This document shows positions 45,101 to 56,738 of a stretch of 64,000 bases of DNA, piece after piece. The DNA comes from Heterodera schachtii. Its lineage: Eukaryota > Nematoda > Chromadorea > Rhabditida > Heteroderidae. The notes under the pieces are model-generated. The model had not been told where the DNA came from and ran no database searches. It was given only the letters and a program-made list of their open reading frames with translations. The stretch is from assembly GCA_023374025.1 (NCBI GenBank), contig SIJG01000005.1:1286782-1350781 (forward strand), written 5' to 3'. A program made the position numbers and the translations under genes. Numbering within the stretch: the stretch's first letter is position 1; every line of letters begins with the position of its first letter.

Positions 45101-47079
45101 TTCTTTTTTGTTAGCAAAAAGCTTCCTCATAAAAAAGTAGAGTGCCACGGGACCGGGAATTTTGGGCAAACCCGGGACCGGGACCTTTTCGGGTTGAAAA
45201 ACCGGGAATTTTTGGCAGGGAAACCGGGAAAAAACCGGGACTAGTCCCGGTCCCGGTCAAAACCGGGACCTTGGTACTCAGTTGTACTCAGTTGTCCGCT
45301 ACCAGGTCCCGGTCCCGTGGCACTCTATAAAAAAGTTAACAATTTTTGCTCAAACTCATTTCAAAACTCAAATATTAGTCAAAATATTATTATTTTTATG
45401 AGAAATATGTTTACAATTAAGATGATTTGGTTTTCTGAATTTTATTAAAAAAAAAATTCTTATTTATATTAAATCACCAATTCCATATGTTAATGATGGG
45501 TATTTGTCGTATAATTGTTGCGTAATTTCGGGATTTTTCTCCCCAAATAATTCGTAAATCCGATCATTGATCAGCCTTTTAATTAAGTTTGGCTGCAAAT
45601 TCTTCAAAAAAACAACGATTCGTAGACGGTATGTCAATTCATTTTCCCAAATTGCTTTTTTGCTGGCAAAAATATCTGCCAATTTTCGCATCGGTACAGT
45701 ATCAAAATTAGTATTTTTCGAAATTTCTAACAAATTTTCCAATGAAAAATGGTGAACTTTAGTTAGCTCTTGCTCAAAATTGGCTAACGATTTTTTGTCA
45801 TTAGCATTAGTCTGAATAGAAAATAGAAAATTTTAATTTTAATTTATATATTTGTGAAAACTAAAAATGTTGCTTAATATGGACGGTTGGGTAAAAAAAA
45901 TAATTAAACATGAACAATATTTAATGAGATAAGTGTTCCCCCCACCCTCATTTGTCGTAAATCACTTTCGGAGTGTGACCGGAAATGGGCCAGGTACTAT
46001 GTCGTTAAGACTTTTGGCCATTAAATTTGTTCAAATTCAAACTAAATTTTTTGAAATTTTGCAGGCAAATATAGAACTATTAGGGCTATCGAATGATAGA
46101 AAGAATTAAAATTTTAGTTGGGTTTGAGCAAAGTTATGGGTAGTTTTTTTTGAAAATTTTCATTTGATATAACGACTCAGCACCATGGGCTGGTGGAAAA
46201 TGCGTCAGTGAATCAGAATTTCTTGAAAAACGTGATACGGTAATGGGAACAAAGTTACAATAATGTAATTACATATACGTTGTTTATGCATTTTGGTAAT
46301 ATGGTTTTTTTGAACTTTCCAAAAAAACTAAATTACCAATTCAGAATGAGAAAATTCTTATTCATTTTGAGTTTTTGTACTAGGGTTAAGCACCCCGAGC
46401 TCCCCGCTCCCGATCCCCGACTTTTTTGGGCCTTCTCCCCGACCTCGATCGTCGACCTGCCCTCCCCCGTGTTTCCCCGCTCCCCCTTTCCCACGGCAAT
46501 GCTTTCGGCACCGACCGTCGGCGCCTGGCAATTTGTACAATTTGCAACGTTTACAGAATTTTTTTTATTAATTTTCAAAGAAAATTTACAATTTTTTCTA
46601 GAAAAAATTCAAAATAATATATTGTTAGAAAATATGTTAAGAAAAATTTTTCAAGTAATCTTTTTGAAGAAAAAATCATGAATATTTGAGTTTTTCTAGC
46701 AACAAAACGAATCATCATGGTTTTATTTGAAAGAATAAAAAAAAATTTCACCGGCTCCCAAAAAGCTAAATAAACAATTTACATTGACATTTTTGTGGAT
46801 AAAATTTTCTTGCCAAATCGGTACAAATTTAGTGTGGCAGTAGTGAACACTAATTGAATGGGCGGGAAAGGTTAATTAATTAATACAAATTACCGATTTT
46901 CTGATGCGATTAAGTCGTACGCATTCCTTTGGTTCTTTAAATGAGCCATCATTTTTGAGAACGGCGGTACCACCCAATGCCAACATTTCGCAAAACTTTG
47001 TTACGTTGTCTTGAAATGTTTTAATGTGCTGATCAAGGGACCATAAGCGACAAATGTCTCGGTCTAGAAGCTGATCCAT
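33198..47079 (-). CDS. Very large gene ending in a poly(A) polymerase-like nucleotidyltransferase
   Basis: Exons: 47079-46894, 45811-45478, 45015-43939, 43623-43447, 43285-42981, 42632-~42370, ~42000-41711, 41393-41188, 40681-40342, 40013-39416, 39228-38335, 37924-37364, 37055-36925, 36703-36599, 36553-36359, 35430-35139, 34800-34662, 34618-34398, ~33640-33585, 33537-33198. Nearly all junctions keep phase, giving about 2,200 residues. The last third is poly(A) polymerase-like: GSMMLDAFTTDSDVDTICVS (two catalytic Asp), then VPLIRL..DHEIDIVF (third Asp), NNVMGFFNGTSLGVLAAKIV, EWPLPVQ, LMLPVITPGFPESNSTY, and a C-terminal YCKTWLVGVKKKN. The N-terminal two thirds is helical, with charged low-complexity stretches in exons 3 and 11, and is unrecognised. 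Start: ATG at 47079, nine bases after a TTTTTTAG acceptor. Doubtful points: a frame break at about 39670, the exon 6/7 junction, and entry to the 33.6 kb exon. It could be two genes. Confidence 0.6.
35515..36311. mobile_element. hAT-like MITE in an intron of the nucleotidyltransferase gene, 797 bp
   Basis: Termini TAGGGATGTGCGAGAA and its mirror TTCTCGCACATCCCTA. Perfect 8-bp target duplication CTGTTTTC at 35507-35514 and 36312-36319. TCTCGG repeats lie near both ends, and a GGCGCC-type palindrome near 35750. No transposase frame. It sits between the exon with two catalytic Asp and the exon with the third. Confidence 0.85.
38335..39228 (-). repeat. Degenerate Lys/Glu/Ser protein repeat inside exon 11
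   Basis: The coding frame holds a poly-Lys run (NNKKKKKKAKKAKK) followed by repeated blocks of the type STKNRE.QLSE.K. The plus-strand shadow frames here are not genes. Likely a disordered linker just before the C-terminal third. Confidence 0.7.
40691..40892 (-). other. Orphan exon-like frame within an intron
   Basis: After an acceptor-like TTTTTGGTAG, an open frame of about 65 codons contains CPMPRLNDNFLLPNPTGYSN and FCAHNCNGKIKNKAYKC, with regular Cys and Pro spacing that looks like a secreted-domain exon. Its phase does not fit the surrounding gene, whose neighbouring exons join without it. Possibly an inserted or nested fragment. Confidence 0.3.
43740..43880 (-). other. tRNA-like degenerate sequence
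   Basis: On the minus strand, CGAGAATCCCGGTTCAATTC has a perfect B-box (GGTTCAATTCC) and is followed by AAGTCAA, which can pair with TTTGCTT about 75 bases upstream. The D and anticodon arms are not convincing. It lies in an intron. Probably a tRNA-derived relic or SINE piece. Confidence 0.2.
45138..45327. mobile_element. hAT-like MITE, 190 bp, 8-bp target duplication
   Basis: Termini TAGAGTGCCACGGGACCGGG and its mirror CCCGTGGCACTCTA. Target duplication TAAAAAAG at 45130-45137 and 45328-45335. The interior is ACCGGGA repeats. It sits in intron 2 of the nucleotidyltransferase gene. Confidence 0.8.
46383..46545. repeat. Truncated relative of the 5127-6308 element
   Basis: Begins TAGGGTTAAGC, then CCCCGAGCTCCCCGCTCCCG and further C-rich repeats. 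The other terminus is missing. Intron 1 of the nucleotidyltransferase gene. Confidence 0.5.
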
Positions 47080-47088
47080 GCTCTTTGG

Positions 47089-49280
47089 CTAAAAAAGCCA
47101 AAAGCAACAATATCGAGAACCAATCATTTTAAGCGGTACTCAATACCAAAAGTTGACTCCGAGGCGGAACATATATTTTTAGAAAAAAATTAATAGAATT
47201 TAATTGTTTCAATAATATCTAATAAATAATTATTAACCCTTTATTTTACCATTTTATTAAGGTAATTATTTTAATTTATTTTCAAATATATCTGGATTTT
47301 TTTAACGGACATTAACGTAGTTTCAAAAAATTAATTTTTTAATTTTTTTTTTTTGATTCAATTTTGAATATCAGTTTTTGTTTAAAATTTACAAATGTTT
47401 CCCGAGAATATTTTATTTCCACCGGAACTAAACATTGGCAATTTCTCTCATAGAAATGTCAATTTAAATAATATAAAATGATAAAAAATATTATTATTAT
47501 TTTATTCATTTGATTATTTAAAAATGTTTAAAATTGTTACTATTTTTGTAATAAAATTTTTATAATCTTAAATGTTCCTCTTTAATGTTTGAAATTGCTG
47601 AAAAATTAAAAAGTTCGTGTAAAAATTTACATTTCTGTAATAAATGAACTTGTTTATTTATTGCGACGTTTTTTGGACGATTTTTTGCGTTCGAAGACTT
47701 TGAATCAAAAAAATTGCCGGAAGCTCAGATATTCATTTAAAGGTAATTATTTTAAATATTTATTAATTATTTTCGTCCTGGTTACTGTACCGCGCTCAGA
47801 CCGTCAACTTTTTTACACAATTTCACTTAAATTGAAACTGGCCTGATATTCTTTCCATGTTTCAGTGAGCTTTCTCAGTTTTACCATAATTTTACTAATC
47901 ATGTAGTTTCTTGCATTCGTATTGTAATTCAATTCTGATATGGTAATTACTGTTTTTGTCATTTTATCGAGGGTTGTAGGCAATTGAATTATCGTAATAG
48001 TTAAAGAAAATCAACCGCTTAATGTTTTCGCGTTTTTCCTCAGGAAAATCCGATGGCGCAAGAATGTAATCGGCATACAGCAAGTCGGTTGGTATATCTC
48101 CTAATTTCTTTTCTGTTTAATTATAAATTAATTAATACAAAAAATAAATGGATTTTTTTAATTTTTAAAATAAATTTTTGTGATAATACAAAATTTAAAA
48201 AAATTTATTACCATCTTCGGTCAAAAATCCGTGAACTGAACAAATTAAAGGCAATATGTGAATAAAATAAAGTTTCATTGTTCAACCTTTGAAATTTGTT
48301 AAATTTTTATAATATTTATTATTTTTTAATATACAAAATAAAAAAAGTAATAAATAATGAAAAGCAAATTCAAGCAAAAATTAAGCAACCTTTTCAATTC
48401 TTCATAATAATTACACGAATCTGAATCGATTTAAACTTTCAATAAGATTTTTTCATATTATTTTTATGTCTTAATTTATGAAAATATTCAATAAATCTTT
48501 TCATTAAAATCAATTTTTGAGATTCGTAAATTAAAAAATTGGTAATAAAATTAAAAATATTAATAAATAGAATAAAAGATAAATTATCTTTTTTAAATTT
48601 TATTATCCAAAATGCGCCTTAACCATAAACAAAATTTTATGAGTCCATTTTTGAATAAGCAATTTATGCATTTTTTGGAATTTATTACCAAAAAAAGAAG
48701 AAATTTTTTATCATAAATTCATAAAAAATAGATATAAATTGAACGGAATAAATGATAAGGGGCTACGAAATTTCCAAAGAAAAATGATATTATAAAATTC
48801 CTTTCCAGTTTCATTAACTTTCAGGGCCGGAATTGTGGATTCCGATAATTATTTTATACCCAAAAACCCGGGACTCTTTATGATTCGAGACTCGATTAGC
48901 GAGATTCTCGAATAGCATCTGTTCAATAAATTCCACGCTTAACAATAGACAAATGGAAAGCCAAAATTTAGGAACATTTGTCCTTGCCAAAAATTGCTGG
49001 CCGCGGTTTGATGAATTATTATGGAGGAACGGAAGGTAATGAACGATAATATATCTAATTGGATTAATTAAGAGGATATAACGGTATTTTGAAAAAAAAA
49101 ACTCAGAAAGACTTTGAAATTACCCAATTAGGGTATCAAAAATTTAGCCAAATGCGTAACATAATTGTATTTTTATTGTACGCCAGAAATGTATGGCCCA
49201 TTTGGCGGAGATACTGGTGCATACCCATCAGACAGATGACGATAGCTATATATTTTTATTTTTAATTAAGCCACTATTAA
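47089..49280. other. Long very AT-rich region
   Basis: No exon with splice support on either strand, no inverted repeats noticed. Short open frames at 47661 and 48053 have no coding character. It would contain the promoter or outron of the minus-strand gene starting at 47079. Confidence 0.45.
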
Positions 49281-49284
49281 AAAT

Positions 49285-50990
49285 AGGGTTCAGCCCCGAC
49301 CCCTCGGGGGGCAAAACGTCGGGGGTCGGAGACCCCGGTCAGAAAAGATGCTTTTTTTGGTCAGAATAAAATTTTGGTCACACTACCCGACCGGGCTCCC
49401 GGAAAATGCGTCAGTGAAAATTTTCTTGGCATAAAAACAAGTTTCTTGGGTTTTTTGAGGTCACTGATCATTCGGTGTATATTTCGGGCAATTCCGAACC
49501 CCGGACCCGAATTCGAACAAAAAGACGAAAACTCATTTAGCATTTTTTAGTTCAAAAACGGCGTAAATGATCTCTCATTGAAGGATTGAATTGCTTTCAG
49601 TTTGTTTTGGGTATTAAACCGATTTTTAAGAAAAACCCTAATTTCGAAATTTTGGACTTTCGACTTTTTGTTCGAATTGGGATCCGGAGTTCGGAATTCA
49701 GAACGATGTTCTTATAGAAATTTTATTTATACTACAATACTTATTGCTACAGAACTTTATTTCAAAATATTTGTATAATTTGATGCATTTTCCGGTCACG
49801 TTTCTTTTAAATACTCGTAAATCTTCTTTTTCTTCAATTTAATAAAATAATTCAAACTCGTTTGTTGGCGCCATTAAAAGTGCGTCCAAGTTTGCCCCTT
49901 TGGCAAAATATGCATTTATTCCCGAAAACCCCCAAAATATGCAAAGAGCGCTAAGGACGATAATTTTTTTTACAAAAAAAATTTAGAAAATATTTTGACT
50001 CAAGACTTGTTGAAATTTTATGACCATAACCTGTTTATAATTTTGTTTAATAAATTTATAAATTAATATTCTAGTAGAGAACACCTAGAGCTTTTGAATG
50101 ACATCATGAAATATTAATTTGGCTGAAATTAAGCCAAGTTATGAATTTATATGTCTTAGATTTTTTTTGTTTTCCTACCCCTTTGCGATTTTTAGGAAAC
50201 GACCTAGCACCTTAAAAATCATGTAAGAAAGAAAAAATACAAAATGTTTAAAATTCGAAAGGCTAAATATTTTGCCAAATTGGGCATTGTGAAATGAGAA
50301 ATGGCACCAAAATACGTCATTCCCTCAATTAATTTTTTCATAAAAAAACGTTTATGGTTAAAATCTGTTAAAATAAACAAAAATATAAAACAAAATGGAG
50401 ACGGCACAATTTCGGGGACCGTTTAGCCGTGTCAACACTATCAGAACAAAAGCTTGAAAATTAAAAATTGGACATTTTCTTTCAATTATTATTTCTTTTC
50501 GTGTCAAGACATAATTTGGCCGCTCGGAAAATGCGTCAGTGGAAAAAGCGTCAGTAGAAAATGCATCAGTGGAAAATGCGTCAGTGAAAATTTTATTGTC
50601 ATAAAAAAAGTTTCTTGAGTTTTCGAGAGCACTGACCACGAATGCGGTATTCATTACGGCCAATTCCGAACCCCGGACCCGAACTCGAACAAAACGTCGA
50701 AAGTCCAAATTCTCGAATTTAGCATTTTTGGATCAAAAAAGGCATAAATTATCTCTTATTGAGGGATTGGTGGCTTTCAGTTTGTTTCCGTCTATTTAAA
50801 CCCATTTTGAAGAAAACCCTAATTTCCAAATTTTTGACTTTTCGACTTTTTGTTCGAGTGGGTCCGGCGTTCGAAATTCAGAAGAGCTTCTTATAGAAGT
50901 CGACTTCTAAATTAATAATACTATGATACAGAACTTTATTTTAAAATATTTGTATCACTGACGCATTTTCCACTACCGACATTTTCTGGT
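49285..50990. repeat. Cluster of dispersed repeats, two related inverted-end units
   Basis: 49285-49345 resembles a left end of the 5127-6308 family (GGGTTCAGCCCCGACCCCTC). Two units follow, about 49399-49795 and 50521-50976. Each starts near GGAAAATGCGTCAGTG and the second ends CACTGACGCATTTTCC; both contain the AATTCCGAACCCCGGACCCG core and a second TTTTTGTTCGA copy. 50520-50580 also has four 15-bp GAAAATGCGTCAGTG-like tandem units. Confidence 0.55.
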
Positions 50991-51328
50991 CACGATAATT
51001 TGTTAAAAAAAATCCCTATTTCATCCTTCCTTTCTCATATCTTTTACGAATAAAAAAGGGTCCCAACAAGAAATAAGTCTAAAAGAAAAATTAAAGTAAT
51101 TAAATGCATTTTTTTAAATTTTTTAAAATTAGTCTCAACTAATTGGCATTCTGAGAAAAAGAAACCCAAATAAATTGATGAGATAGTTTTTTAATTTAAA
51201 AATTTATCTATTAACAACAATCACACTATAAAAACAACAATATGAAATTAAAACTCTTTTTTTTTGATTTTTTTTCACTAATTATATGGAAAAATATTTT
51301 ACAAATGATAATTATCCGATTATATCTG

Positions 51329-52936
51329 TCAGTTTTTTGAAAGCTGTTCATGAACTTGTGCAAGAAAAATAAGCGCAATTCGATGCTCAGGAAAAGTTTG
51401 AAGGCACAACTAAAATATTAATTAATTAAGAGATAATACTGTTAATTAATTTTAAGCAAAATTAATCAAAATTAAATTAATTAATTTAAATATTAATTAT
51501 AATTAAATAAATTAATTGAATAATTAATTAAAATTACTTTGGTCAGATCAAACAATTTTTTCTGAGGCGCATTATTCTCTTCATCGCCAGCAAATCTTGA
51601 ATAATTGAATTGCATCTTTTGATTGTTCTGCACAAATTCACTGACAATGATTCTCAATTTTCTGATATAATCCTAAATAATAATTACTAATTAATTAGTC
51701 CGTTTGAACATTTTAATTGGCCACCTGTTCCATGCCAATCCGTTCCTCCACCAGTGCCATTTCTCCAGTTTCGTCTCGCCCACTCTCCGGCATCCAAATC
51801 CACCGACTTATCGGGTTCAATGGAACAATGCCAAAGTCTCCCGGCACAAAATCGTCCGTTCTGTACATGCCATTGAACTGCTTCAACTTGGAGAAGCCCA
51901 TCTTGGCCATGAATTCCATGTCCAAACGGCGCTTTGGCTCCCAATTTTCCATGGGGTGTTTGTTGTTGAACAACATTCGGTAGAGCAGCAAACCGACGAA
52001 CCACATCAAGTCTTTGCCCGTTGTTGTGCTTCTGTTATCCTGAATTTTATTTCATTTTAAATTTAAATAGTTTTCTAATTGGGTAATTAAATAATTAACG
52101 ACAAACTTTGATTTGCTCTGGGCTCATAAACAGCACATCTTTCAGCCAAATCATCTGCTTTTTCGATCTCTCTTCTTGTGGAAGTGTCCTTTCCCGTGGG
52201 TCTTTGATCTTTTCCACCGTTTCGTTAAATTCAATTTTCAAATTTCCCGCCAATTCTTCGGCGCCAAATTCAAATTCATTTTGACGAATCACCGAAAAAT
52301 GGTCAAATGTCAAAATGCCATCAAAAATTGGCTGATCAGAGTTTTGCTGATGTTTTATTGACCATTTTTGTGAGGACAAAACGGCAAAAATCAAATTCAT
52401 TGCAATTTTTGCGATTGTTTTCGCGGGCACTTTGTGGTAAAAGCCGTGATAAGCCACAACAGCGGACAAATATTCGTTGAGAGGGCATTTGAAATTTGGC
52501 GAAATGTTTGAATTTGTGGCGCTTTGTCCATCCATTTCATTTTCCAAATTTATTTCAGTTTTTGGTCTAATAATATTCTTTTCAATTGCTTCTACCGATT
52601 TTTTAGGCGCTGATTTTAAGAAAAATAATTAATTTTAATTTTTTTTCATTTAAATTTTACCAATTTCTATTGAAGAATGGGCTGGTGCAATTCGTGAAAT
52701 TGACATCACTTTTGAATGACTTTTTTGTTCCTCCGATTTTAATTGAAAGTGAAATTTTGGCGATTGGCCAAAAAATGGTGAGCCTTTAAATAAATTTAAT
52801 TTATAAAAATCACATTTTCATAACCTTTATTAATTGCAAAATTGTTCATTGGATTTGGTGCCGAACAAAGCAAAATATTGGCAAAATGCCAAATAAATCC
52901 GTAAAGGAGAATTGAAGGAATGTAAAATGTTGACAT
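51329..52936 (-). CDS. Predicted secreted kinase-C-lobe-like protein, copy 1 (intact)
   Basis: Six exons, all phases matching: 52936-52825, 52783-52661, 52609-52107, 52039-51725, 51672-51538, 51409-51329 (stop TGA), giving 422 residues. The start MSTFYIPSILLYGFIWHFAN and LLCSA is a signal peptide. The middle resembles a protein-kinase C-lobe: KTIAKIAMNLIFAVLSSQ in the place of helix E, then IFDGILTFDHFSVI about where HRD..N..DFG should be but without those residues, then DVLFMSPEQIK (APE-like) and GKDLMWFVGLLLYRMLFNNK (helix F, DvWsfG-like). No glycine-rich loop or VAIK Lys is seen. Inactive pseudokinase or divergent secreted regulator; kinase relation is inference from motif order. Confidence 0.6.
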
Positions 52937-53760
52937 TTAAAATAAACAATTAAATTATTAGTTGAATTATTTATTTGTTTTAAAGTTGTTTTTGCTAAAC
53001 GAATATTTATGTTTATGGAAATAAATATTGTCAAAATCATAAAATCTTTTGCTGTTAATATTTTATTATAATTAAATGAATGGTCCGAATTTTTGTAAAA
53101 TATTTTTTATTTATATAAATTTTTAATTAAAATACAGAAAAATAATTTATTAGTTTTTTTGAATTGCATTAAGTTAAAATGATTACAAAATTCTCAGCTT
53201 AAATATGCCATTTTATTTGTTTGCCCTTACTAATTTCGTCATGGATTAAGTGTAGATGATGCAAATTTTAACAACTAATTTTGCAATTTCAAACAATTTC
53301 CGGCCCATTTAATTATTTTTAATCATTAAATAAAAAAAAATGCAAAAAATCACAAGATTATTTTCCGTAAGGAAGATTTACAAGATAATGATGATGAAAT
53401 TCATAAAACAGCAATTAAATTCAATAAATTACGAATTAATTACTGTTTGGGCACTATCATATGATTATTTCCCATTATTGGCTTATTCTGCACAAATCAT
53501 GATGATGGAATATTTTTATGTTTAATTTTTTTTTTTGATCCATTTTTCCAAAGAAAAAAAACACTAAAATAAATTAATAAACATAAATAAAATAAGAAAT
53601 AATTTATAAATTCTGGCAGGAAATTCCCCGATAAATTTTGTCGGGGATGGCTGGCGAAATTTGAAAATTTTGGTGAAGAAATCTTGATGAAAGCTTAAGA
53701 AAAAGTTAACAGAAATTTTTAAATATAAAATTACAAACAATTATTTTAATGGGCGCTATG
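52937..53760. other. AT-rich upstream region of copy 1
   Basis: Contains the 5' flank of the kinase-like gene. A 61-codon plus-strand frame at 53340-53525 is nearly repeated in unit 2 (58728-58925) but reads as AT-rich shadow. 53620-53650 is a CCCCGATAAATTTTGTCGGGG palindrome-like patch, also at 59010. Confidence 0.4.
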
Positions 53761-53766
53761 TAATTT

Positions 53767-54030
53767 CGACATTTAGTAATTCGACATTAAGTAATTTCGA
53801 CACTTAGTAATTCGAATTAAGTAATTTCGACACTTAGTAATCCGACACTAAGTAATTTCGACACTTAGTAATTCGACATTAAGTAATTTCGACACTTAGT
53901 AATTCGACATTAAGTAATTTCGACACTTAGTAATTCGAAATTAAGTAATTTCGACACTTAGTAATTCGACATTAAGTAATTTCGACACTTAGTAATTCGA
54001 CATTAATTAATTTCGACATTGAACTATTTC
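53767..54030. repeat. 30-bp satellite, short array (unit 1)
   Basis: Alternating 15-mers TTCGACACTTAGTAA and TTCGACATTAAGTAA, about nine 30-bp periods with a few variants. Confidence 0.9.
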
Positions 54031-56738
54031 AAAAACTTTCACCGTTTTGCTGCATTTTCGACAATGGACCATTTCGACATTGTGTAAATTCGACACTATT
54101 GAGAATTATTTGAAAGTAATATGAATATTTTGAAAAATGCTATTATTTTGATAATTTTTCTCTGTTTCATTTTCCAATTCCTAATTTTAAAAAGAGTAGG
54201 TGGTATACAAACATGGGTCAAACCCAGAGTTCCCAAGTTTTTTTTTTCAAAATAAGACAAAATGGCTCAAAAACTAAGATTCGGACCCCAAAAATAAGAT
54301 TTTTTCTAAAACTAATAGTAGCGCGAAGGAACGCAATAAAACATGAAAAATAGAGTTAAAACAATATTTTATTAGCGTAAAAACCAGGGTTGCCAACTGA
54401 AATTTTCAAAATCAGCATTTGGCCGACAAAAATCATCATTTGGGGTCAAAAATCACATTTTGGAAAATATTCATCAAAATGAAAAAATCAATAAAAATGT
54501 TTTTTTACGGCACGCTTTTTCCAAAAAACTTTTTGGGAACCGGGGGGGGTCCGGTGGCGCCGGTAGGCGCTGCCGTGAAAATTTTTGAAAATTTCTATGC
54601 AATTTGTTAACAGATTTACACCAAAAAATGACCAATTTTTGGGATTTTGAGCCCATTTTTATGAAAATTGGGGGCCCGTCGGTGCCGATAGGCGCCGCCG
54701 GAGGAAAAATAGAAATTTACCATTTTTAACAGATTTTCATTGAAATTTTGGGCATGGCATTTTTACAGATTTTCACTGAAATTTTGGGCACTTTAACTCA
54801 AGAAAATGAAATAAAATTTAATTGTTTTCAAAATAAAAATTAATTCAAACATTCGCTTCAATAAAAATGATAGGTAATTCAAGAAAGTTATTCATTTTGT
54901 ATTTTTATTTTTAAATCCAAGAATAAGCACAAAATAAGGAGGTCGTGCCAAAAAAAAGGATAAATCTTAGAAAAAAGGACATTTTGGCTTTCTAAGATCC
55001 GGCCCCTCCAAAAAAGGACAAATCTTAGAAAAAAGGACACTTGGGGACTCTGGTCAAACGCAGTGTTAGCAAAAACCTTTCTAAATGCCAAAAGCGCAAG
55101 TTTTGCGCGCTAATTCAAAAAATACACTCACTGCCTTTTATGCATTGTTTATTTTGATCGCGTTGGGAAGTTTGGCACCAAATTAAGGAATTAAAAAATA
55201 AAATTTTTAATTGTCTATAAATTGCAACCATTTAATTTAAGAGCATTGTAAATTTTAATCAAGTTAAAAACCGAAAGTTTTGAACGAATATCCGCTCAAT
55301 TTACCATGCTTAATTTGCTAGACTCATTACCATTCATTCTAACATGTATTATTTGTTCCATAACAAGGCTCAGTCTGTTCAAGAATTAAAATTTTATGAG
55401 TTTCCCTACGTATAAACAGCTGTAAGAATTGACTAAATAATAAGATTGCCAGGTTTCCATACTTAAATTTTTTAATTTTCAAGAATATATAAATTTTAAG
55501 CACAAGGGTTGTTAAAATTTACTAAATTTTAATGCTTTTATTACATTTTACATATTTATTTTGTTTTATTTTTTTGAAATCCATCCCTCTGGTACCCAAA
55601 CTTCCTGTCGCCATTTTGATCAGCCATAACTCGCACCATCTCCAAATAAACTGACAAATTTGTTACCTAAGTTTTGAAAAGAAGCGGGATTTTGAAGGAA
55701 ATTTTCATAAAATAAAAGCTAACAATGCTCGAAATTTAAAAAAGTATAAATTTAAATCTCATTTAAGACATCCTCACCGATTTGGAGTGCAATTTTCCCC
55801 ATTTTTCAACACTGAGTAAAAAATAAAAATGATTTTTTAATCTGTTTTTATTTCAAATTTCTTTTTCCGCTTTTTTTGCTTTCATTTTGCATTTTTAATT
55901 TTTTTTTTCTTCTTTCAAACGAATATTTTTTCAGTTAATTGTCGTATTTTAAAGTGAAAAAATGTACATTTTGATGCAATTAATTTTTCCGTGGTGCCAA
56001 CGACAGAATTTGAGTAAAGAAGAAAATTAGAATTAAAATAAATTAATTTTTGCTGTTTCAAAAAAAAAATTATATTATCTATTATAAGAAAAAGTTTTAG
56101 TACGGTGTAAGATATTTCGGTATTTATAAGCAAATCAATTTAGAATTTATAAAATTTTACGGTTTTAATTTAATACTTAGTTTAATTGAAATCTTTTTAT
56201 ATTTCGGTTGCGGAACTTTTCCCTATTTTACAAATTTTCTTTTATATTTTTATCGTGTCCAGACATTTGCGCCTATGTCCTAATTCGGGTTCAAATTAAA
56301 TTTTTTTCAATCCCGGATGGCTTAAACACCTTTAAAATTAAGAAAACAAGGTCTGTTGATTATCAGAAACAAATTCTGTTATTTTTTTTTTCAAAAAAAA
56401 ATTCTGGAGAGCTGATGTCCGAGGCGCAAATGTGGGGTAGCATTTTTATCTCGTTTAGCTAATCTTTGCAGAAAATATTTCCTAATGTTTCACTGAGGAG
56501 TACTAATTTTCGCAATATTTAAATAAATATTTTTCATATCAAATGGCATTTCTGAGAGGAAACAAACAAATTAATTGTTGAAAAAATGATTTTTCAATTA
56601 AAATAATTTATCTATTAACAACAATAACGCTATAACAACAATAATATGAAATTAAAACACATTTCTTGATTATTATTATTTGTTTGCTAATTACAATGAA
56701 AAAACATATTACAAATGATAATTATCCAATTATATCTG
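54031..56738. repeat. Repeat-rich spacer of unit 1
   Basis: Includes GC-rich palindromes of the GGTGCCGATAGGCGCC family (54555, 54680), TCTTAGAAAAAAGGAC repeats (54955-55040), and an inverted-end unit at 56243-56445 (GTCCAGACATTTGCGCC and CCGAGGCGCAAATGTGGGG). The whole spacer is repeated at 60400-63080. No gene found in it. Confidence 0.55.

Noticed and set aside
51704..52060. Plus-strand open frames over the kinase-like exon, repeated at 57091 and 63439
   Set aside because: Antisense shadows; the minus strand has splice sites and continuous phase across six exons.
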